From Atopsyche davidsoni (lineage: Eukaryota; Arthropoda; Insecta; Trichoptera; Hydrobiosidae), in the NCBI GenBank assembly GCA_022113835.1, contig JAILWY010000014.1, forward strand, positions 13,947,501 through 14,011,500: a DNA stretch of 64,000 bases, written 5' to 3'. Below, piece by piece: positions 56,733 to 64,000 of this stretch. A program made the position numbers and the translations under genes. How positions within the stretch are numbered: position 1 is the stretch's first letter; every line of letters begins with the position of its first letter. A model generated the notes under the pieces. The model saw nothing but the letters and a program-made list of their open reading frames with translations, had not been told where the DNA came from and ran no database searches.

Positions 56733-59700
56733 TATATATATTTTTTACTCTGATTGCTTCAAACCGATCAAAGTTTTTTTACTCTTATAAGGATAGTGGA
56801 GCTATAGAATCCCCTTGAAATCATATGAGAATCGATGTTCATCTTTCAATGAGTATTAATATTAAGTTAGTTATTAATACATATTAATAATGCGTTTATT
56901 CATAAGAGCTATTTTTGCAACACAAATAAGTTAACATCTTCACAATCAGTGAAGAAATGTGCATTATGTCAAGGATAAACACGGTGGAAGGAGACGCAGC
57001 TCGGCATGAAAGGGAAGTAAATATTATTAAGGGTGAGTTTTATTATCTGCTGTTATATTTTCCACGGGGTGTTCTACCCCCGGGGGCGGAAAACACAAAA
57101 CAGACTTCTGCATAAATAAGCAAAATGGCAAAGGCTTCTGAGCGAAAAATTATTCGATGGAGAACTAAAACGTTTCGCTACGACTGAGAAGGAAATGATT
57201 TTTTTTATATACTTTTAAGATGTGCAATATTGTGCTGTGTCAAAGATTTGTATATCTAATAAGCAAAGAATATTACCATTTTTATATTTTATTTGTGCTT
57301 TTTAAGGCTAAAGAGTATTATGCATGTATTTATATAAACGAATTTACGTAGATTATCGTTCACTGATGTCGTATCCGCTTTTATTTATATAATAATGCGT
57401 TTTTAGTTGTGAAACTGTTGATAAGATATAAATTCACTTAAGTTAGGTTTATCAGTTACATACCTGCATATAGCAGTTAAAAGAGAGACCCGGTAATCGA
57501 ATAAAACTAAAAGTCGTAAAACATGAATCCGAGTCGTACTTCAAAAAAAATTCAAATCGATTTAGATTGTATTGTTGCCACAAAAACGTATATTTATAAC
57601 GATGATGCATTAGTTGATTTCTTACGTTTTAAGATATTTAAAAAAATTAAACTAAAAGTTTTTAAAATAACTGATCAAGTTCAAGTTTATAAAAGCATGA
57701 AACCAATATTTTTTCAAACGTTAAAATTTTTTCTTGATCGTCACTAATTTGAAATTTATTAATACAGAATTCATGCAGAATATGTAAATATAATTTAAAC
57801 AGTTCTTATAAAGGAAATAATAAATATGCCCTCTGCGCGAACTTTTCAGCATCCCCATTATACAAAACTCATATTTTAAATATCAAACAATTTTCAAAAT
57901 TCAAAATGCGTGACCTTGATTTGCATGTTTAAAATGAATTTATTTTGATTTACTTTATAAATATAACCAAAGTACCCTTTATTTTTAAACAAACACGTGT
58001 GGGATGGGTTTATAAAATACACGCTAAAATGATATATTTTAGTTATTAGTATAAATATGCATATAACTTATTATTCAGAAAACGAAACAACTATTCTCGT
58101 TTCATTAGTTGATTACAATGCGTGTTTTATTTTTATAAAAAAAAATTTGAATGCCTAATAAATCATAAAAAATATTTCAGTTAACAACTCAAGCATAAAA
58201 CGAAGACATTTTCGAATTTTTTTATCGATAGATTTTTTCGTCGTTTCATTTTATAATATATTAATGATTTATTTTTGTGATTACATAATTTTTTTTTTAT
58301 GTAGAGTAAATCATCACCAAATTCAACACCAACACATCAGATCCTCAGCATTTGAACGATTACATAAATTTTCAAGTCTGAATATGTTTTTTTTAAATCG
58401 TACCATGAATTTTTAGATAAAAGTTGGACTCTAAATAAATTTGTAAATTTTCAAAGAATTAATTTAAAAAAGAAAGTTGGACTATCGGTAGAATTAATTT
58501 GTTTTTCCTACCGTAGGATTTAAAATATACTCGTGTTAAGTGTGTTTATTGGGTGAAGGTTGCTTTCAGAGAACATCTCTCTGCGTAATTTTTAGCTCAA
58601 AAGGATCTTAGATTTGACCGCGGGCAGCTCGTGACCGACCCGGAGTTTGTTTCGGCCCCAGCTCTGATTAGAAATAATAAATAAGCAGTCGAAACACGGA
58701 AGGCCGAGGCATGCGATACTGTCATCGTGTTTGCATTTGGACCTGCCTACCCAATATTAATAAGATCAAAACTATTGATAGCACAAGTAAAAACAGAACC
58801 GGAGAGCTTTCAAAAATGTACGTATAAGTGAATCTAAAGTTGTTACTAAGAAAACTCAAATATTCTTCAAATAATATTTCGTTGATTCATTGCTGAATAT
58901 TGGATACAAAATAAATCTGTATGAGTAAAAAATGCGGTATATTAAATGTGATAACGAAAACTGTATATAAAGGCTATTTATATTGAGTCATAGTTCCTGA
59001 TTAGATACAAATGATTAGCACCATTGAATGATACAATAATTGTAACAGAATTCACATTGCCTCACCATAAAATCACTTTACTTTTATACAATCCATGCTT
59101 GCCTTTTCGTGTTTCGTTTGCGGCAACTTTATGGGTGTATTGACTCTTTCCTGGCGCCGTATCGACAAAAATACTATTCCACGAGGAATAATAAGTCTCT
59201 GTCAAAAAGGTGTGAAATAAAAACGAGCCCTTAGATTGTAGGCTTTTGATTTATATGCGTGGTTCTAAGCACGATAGTTTCCACCACAAAAAAAGTATGT
59301 ATTTAATGTGAAATTACGCACAAAGGAGCTTTTTTACTATGTTTTTTTTATTTACATATTTGAGTACAAATATATATTTTGAAGATTGTGTGAAGTACAG
59401 CGATTAACGCACGCGATACGAAGTGTGTTGATAAATATATTGGAAAATAACTAAATTAATATCACAAGGCGGAAAGTAATACATAAATTCACTTAAGTTT
59501 TTAAAAAAAAATTGTAGTATATTGTGGTCAAGTGTTTCGGCAATTCAGCATTTATTTCAACTTTTCATTGACTTAATATAATTCGGTCACAAGAACATAA
59601 TCTATGCTCAAAATATTTACGAATCTACAGTTCTTCTGTGATATATAAGATAACTAAAAACCCATGAAATCATTATTTCATCATCTTATTTGATTGGTGA
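56733..59700. other. Mostly AT-rich non-coding region
   Basis: A 74-codon AT-rich frame starting at 57523 has an ATG but no splice or family support. A GC patch at 58615-58755 contains GTTTGCATTTGG but no exon. Confidence 0.45.
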
Positions 59701-59707
59701 AGATCCA

Positions 59708-59960
59708 TTATTATAATGATAAAAGTAACTTTTGTATTATTTCTTCACTTTTGAGTTTATTATATTTTTTGCATGACTAGTTTCGACCAAATAGACTAGG
59801 TCATCATCAGATGCATAACATGCATGCATAACAACATAATGCAGTTTAGCTATGCATCTGATGATGACCCAGCCTATTTGGTCGAAACTAGCCATGCAAA
59901 AAATATAATAAACTCAAAAGTGAAGAAATAATACAAAGTTACTTTTATCATTATAATTAT
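59708..59960. mobile_element. Large fold-back element with hammerhead-like modules in both arms
   Basis: Arms 59708-59817 and 59851-59960 are inverted copies of about 110 bp with only a handful of differences, separated by about 33 bases. Each arm holds CTGATGAT, a GACC / GGTC stem and GAAAC: plus strand 59858-59888, minus strand 59810-59780. The module resembles the hammerhead ribozyme core that terminates Penelope-like retroelements. The inverted, head-to-head arrangement of such ends is also known in that group. No coding sequence. Confidence 0.6.
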
Positions 59961-59989
59961 TTCAAAACTTCAACAATACTCCGAAAAAA

Positions 59990-60260
59990 TATAATAAGTG
60001 TTAGAGTTACTCGACTGCCCGACCGGAAGTGGAAAATGTTGTTATGGATTAGTAGAAATCACCCCCAAACGAAACGGTTTGTCTTACCTTAATGCTAGTT
60101 GAGTAGTTTGGAATAGGGGTGGGTTTTTCTAGCACCTCTGGTTAAGGCAAGCCCTGCAAGTCTCCGCCGGGGACGAGGGTGCTCGCTTCGACTCCTGGCT
60201 ACCCTTTCTTCGAAAAGTATACCTAACAAGGAGACCTGCAAGGCAAAATACGCCCATGTT
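59990..60260. other. GC-richer patch with imperfect inverted repeat
   Basis: GCCCTGCAAGTCTCC (about 60152-60166) and an inverted, slightly diverged partner (about 60230-60244) flank a block open on the minus strand without splice support. Unidentified. Confidence 0.3.
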
Positions 60261-62930
60261 TTCAGAATCATAAACAAGCCTGCCTGAATTTTACGACCCT
60301 TCAGCCGCGAAAGAATGTTAGAAATTGTGAATTAGCATGACTTAACAACTTAACTGTCATAAAACTAACTAAACTTTTCTGGAATATAAAAATGTTAGAT
60401 AATGATTCATAATAATGTTTGTGACCTATAAACCACAAAAAAAAAACTATTATTCTAACTTTACTAATTCGTTTTATGCGTTTATAATTAGTTGCTCAAT
60501 GAAATGAAATCACAAATAATTTACGCAATAAGTGTGATTGAAATTTATCATTCTAAATACTTAATTAAATAATTGAATAATTTTTGTCTTAAATTTTCTA
60601 TTTTTGATATTAAAATATAAATTTTAAAAAAAATTGATTGCACAGTTTACCGTAAAAATCTTCTTTTATTAAAATAAAGATTATGTAAATGTATTTTAAT
60701 TTAACTCATATTTTTAATGTTAATTACTAAATACTACCGAACGTGTATTTTGTTAAATACCAATAAAACTTTTCTATAAAATTACAATTAAGTATTTAGA
60801 TAATTTTATTATAGTAATAGATATAGTACGTCAAATATATATTAGTGGAAAAAACACTATGATTTAAATGTGTTAATTTACTCGTTACTTTATAATTTAT
60901 TAATATTAAAAAGTGAATGAATGAATGAAGTAAATAAGTGTGTGTCTTAAATGAAGAAATACAAAATATCTCTACAGTCACGTTACAAAAATATTTTTGT
61001 GTAACATGAATTTTAAAACAGCATTGAAGTATAAGCCTTTGTTAAAAGAAATGCATAGAAGTATCATTATTAGTATCCAAGAGAACGTGTTCATTCATTA
61101 TGAACATTCACATTTTTCAGGAAGTTTTTCAGCACAGAAACCCCCTGCAGCTTGCTACATGGGGTCTCATTATGAAAAATACACCTGTGAATTCCACCCC
61201 AACACCATTACAAACTGAACGAGCATTCATACGAAGAAGTGAGATCGCGACTACATTAAAAAAATCCGAACACGACGAGAGTCTGAATAAGTCCTTGAAC
61301 GGCAAAAGCGCTCATTAGAAGAAAGTATATTTTATAGCGATACACGCAATAATAAAAATTTATATAATTTAATTTTTAAGCCCACTGATAACAACTGACA
61401 AAGGAAGTTTCGTTGTTCTATAAATGTATCGTTTTACTAAATTAAAATGTTGATTGACGTCTATTATATTGTCTACTAACGAGCTGAAATACAGTATATT
61501 TTAACAAGGTTATTGAGTAGGTAGGATATAAATTGTATGATAATATAATTGATCTATATATACAACGATGTTTAGATCTACGGTACATACATGTAACGAC
61601 AAATTTTTTTAATTAAAAATATCGGTGGGATTTAAGCCCAATTTCACTGCAGACCAGCAAACAAATCATCTCACCCAATAAAACATTTGGTGACTTTTCA
61701 AAATCATAATAAAAATTATATATACCCTCTGTTTTTAATTGATTTACAGATCTTCTTTGCACTCAAAAAAAACAAATAATCAATAAAAAAAAAAAAACGT
61801 TCAAGTTCCTTTGAGGTTACTAACAGCGGGTTTTGATTTATTAACGATACTATAAAGGCAATTTGCAGTAAACACCGACAGTCTAGTAGTTAGCTCTGCG
61901 GTTATTCATTCACGGAGAGCTTCTGTCGAAGAATAAATCATCGGCGGTTTGAAGCACGCGTGTAATTTGATTTTATAAATCATCCATCGACATGAACTCA
62001 AATTAAAGATACGAGGCCGATTCTCACCGAAGCAACCGGCCGCGGAAACAAACTATAATTATACACACGATCTGAGCACCAAAAATTATATACTGCAATC
62101 TGATGTGATTTATAAGAAAAAATTAAGGTTGTAAATGGAAATATATTTTAATCAGCATAAAAAGTTGCATCATTTTGTTGTATGATATGCGATTTACAAA
62201 ATAAGCAGTTATATATTTCAAAATATTTGAAAAAAGGTCTGCGGTCTTCGTATTGGATGGAAATGTAATAAAAACAACAAAAGCAAAAATACATAGATTA
62301 TATTCAATTTATTTAATAATACTACCTACACCAAGTTATGTAGAAAAATGAGTAATATTTTATAAATTCAAAACGAAGTATATGCTAACATCATCAATAC
62401 CTCTTTCGCTTTTAATAAGCATAATTTATTTTTAGGTGTAAAAAATACCAATGATAATAATAACACACACATATATTTAAAAAAAATATCGAGCCTGGTT
62501 TAGTATAGCCTTATATAGATATTTATTTGACTATTATACTTATTATACTTATTATTTATTCCAACTGTTGTAAGTAGTCCATTTTATTTAAAAAGATAAA
62601 ACCACTCAATTTGACTACCCCTATTATATTTTTTAGAATATTATTTCAATACATGTTATAGAAATATTAACATTTTTTGAGATCCTTATCTAAATTAGTT
62701 TGGTTATTAGAATTAGAACGGAAATCGAGTAGAGTCATTCGCGTTGAAAAGCCACAGTTTTACCATTGAGTTAAAACGCGTTAAAAGCCAATCGATTGAT
62801 ATATTCGGTTAGGTGCGATTGCGTATCTTTTAGTGATTTCAGGTTTATATGTTTTTTTTTTTGAAATCATGATCTTTAACCACCTAACTGAAAAGCGTCG
62901 ACTGATATCCGAGTCGAATAATCGAATTAA
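60261..62930. other. AT-rich non-coding region
   Basis: No supported exon. A (GAAT) stutter at about 60914-60928 and a patch near 61875-62045 are the only departures from AT-rich background. Confidence 0.5.
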
Positions 62931-63011
62931 AATGATTTCGTGTGCAGTGTACCAACGGCAACACAAGGCGGGGTCTGTAGTGAATTTGTTTCAAAACCGT
63001 CTGACGGTTCG

Positions 63012-63204
63012 TTAGACGCCATTTTGTGTCAGTTGAGTGTAGTTTACTTTGAGTTGGAGGCTTCAGAGGCGGAAGTTGGAAAGCCTGCAAAAGCGGCGGC
63101 CAATCATATTACATTATTCTCTCGAGTGTTCTATACGCCGTGCATATGTTCCGAGAATCTGTTTTTTGGGCGTTTTGCGCTGAAAGCTCTCGTAAATTTT
63201 ACGT
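63012..63204 (+). promoter_or_regulatory. Candidate promoter and first exon
   Basis: GCCATTTTGTG (YY1/Pho-type) is followed by an arthropod-type initiator TCAGTT at 63029-63034. A CCAAT motif (GGCCAATCA) lies downstream, and a strong donor ACGT|GTGAGT is at about 63205. An open frame of 148 codons crosses the region but starts without an ATG in good context. No TATA or downstream promoter element is visible. Confidence 0.2.
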
Positions 63205-63390
63205 GTGAGTTGAAACAGATATCATTATATCATACAAATAACTCTCGGCGCACAAAATCTTGTAATGGCATACTTTTATCTGAACAAGTAAAATCATTAT
63301 TTTTTTTCAGCTTACAGATCTATAAACTTCATAGTTTGTTCAAGAGATTGAAAAATAAATTTACCGAAAATTTATTATTAAGATAAAATA

Positions 63391-64000
63391 TTAAGTATTA
63401 AGTATACTTTACACTCTTACCTCGTAGTATTACATTAAAAAAATACACAAGTAATTGGGTTTTAAATACATGATCTAAAAGTAATTATTAAATTTAAATT
63501 GAAATTTTTTTAGTTCTACTAATTTTACATACGCCAACAGTTATAATTTGTATATGTTCTAGATTATTTGATCACACCAAGAGCTTGATTTTTATACGAG
63601 ACATAAACGTCGGATTCCTTTTCAATTAATGTAAGTTATTTTTATTATTTTTAATACCAGCAAGCAATAATTAAAATTATATCAAATAATAAGCATTAGA
63701 GAAATTTTTTATTATTTTCTTTCGAGGTTTGATCATATACATTCTGAGCACTATGTTTTTTTTTAAATTAATTAATATTATTAATATTATTGCTCTACAA
63801 AATATGATAAAATATCAATTCGAAACGTTTTGAAAGAGTAAAAATTAAAAAAAAAACACACGGCTTCAATCACCTGAAAACCGAGTAGTACGCTCTTTCA
63901 GAATACTTCGTATAGCGCTACCCCAGGGCGGAACAGTTTCCCAAGTACCACAACGAAAGCATCGGTCATTTCGGAGGCTTTACACGCCATTTCAGAAGTG
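63391..64000. other. AT-rich tail of the window
   Basis: No gene recognised. The last 120 bases become GC-richer, possibly the edge of a feature beyond the window. Confidence 0.5.

Noticed and set aside
57523..57747. 74-codon frame starting MNPSRTSKKIQIDLD
   Set aside because: AT-rich, Lys/Phe/Ile-dominated, no homolog recognised, no splice sites; probably a chance frame.
62940..63386. 148-codon plus-strand frame
   Set aside because: No ATG in good context at its start and its second half is AT-rich; only the promoter/first-exon possibility is kept, at low confidence.
1..64000. CRISPR arrays, bacterial operons, rRNA or complete tRNA genes
   Set aside because: No regularly spaced repeats, no prokaryotic gene layout, and no complete cloverleaf or rRNA-like sequence was found.

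Overview
This window looks like nuclear DNA of an arthropod, most likely an insect with a large, AT-rich, repeat-laden genome. It is strongly AT-rich with long homopolymers. It has GT-AG intron signals, a short CCTAA (insect telomere-type TTAGG) array, and decayed LINE, hAT, Tigger/pogo-like and TTAA-inserting elements. There is no operon structure and no bacterial gene. No complete host protein-coding gene is visible. It reads as intergenic or intronic sequence punctuated by transposons and small GC-rich islands. The species cannot be named from this.

Layout. About 1-11.8 kb is AT-rich sequence with a LINE 3' scrap and one Tigger/pogo-like MITE (3590-3967). At 11.85-12.38 kb two exon-like segments (11855-11950 and 12113-12384) have a phase-compatible GT-AG junction and are the best host-gene candidate. 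They are abutted by an inverted duplication of a piggyBac-like transposase fragment (about 12.40-13.09 kb), which recurs at 22.1 kb. At 13.4-14.1 kb lie two palindromic repeats. From 14.3 to 23 kb there are exon-like or regulatory-looking GC islands in AT-rich DNA. At 24.5-30 kb come a TTAA-type MITE, a reverse-transcriptase pseudogene and a small palindromic MITE.

The main coding content is two nearly identical DNA transposons in the same orientation, at 30754-33322 and 40390-43256. Each has a TAGGGTGTCCCTTA terminus and a perfect 8-bp target-site duplication (ATATTTTT and ATGGTCAC, so two independent insertions). Each carries a transposase gene with hAT-like catalytic landmarks and an apparent 82-bp GT-AG intron. 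Both copies are broken, at different places.

From 33 to 40 kb come regulatory-looking islands, an inverted Tigger-like MITE and another palindromic repeat. From 43 to 64 kb there is a probable hAT-derived MITE, an inverted repeat holding a tRNA T-arm-like hairpin, a LINE fragment split by a second copy of the TTAA MITE, a large fold-back element (59708-59960) and a GC island near the right end.

The most unusual pattern is a shared architecture in three repeat families that otherwise look unrelated: CTGA-N-(G/A)-A-T, then a short hairpin, then GAAAC. It resembles a hammerhead ribozyme core (found in Penelope-like elements), with one extra U before stem II. This is a hypothesis from sequence pattern only.
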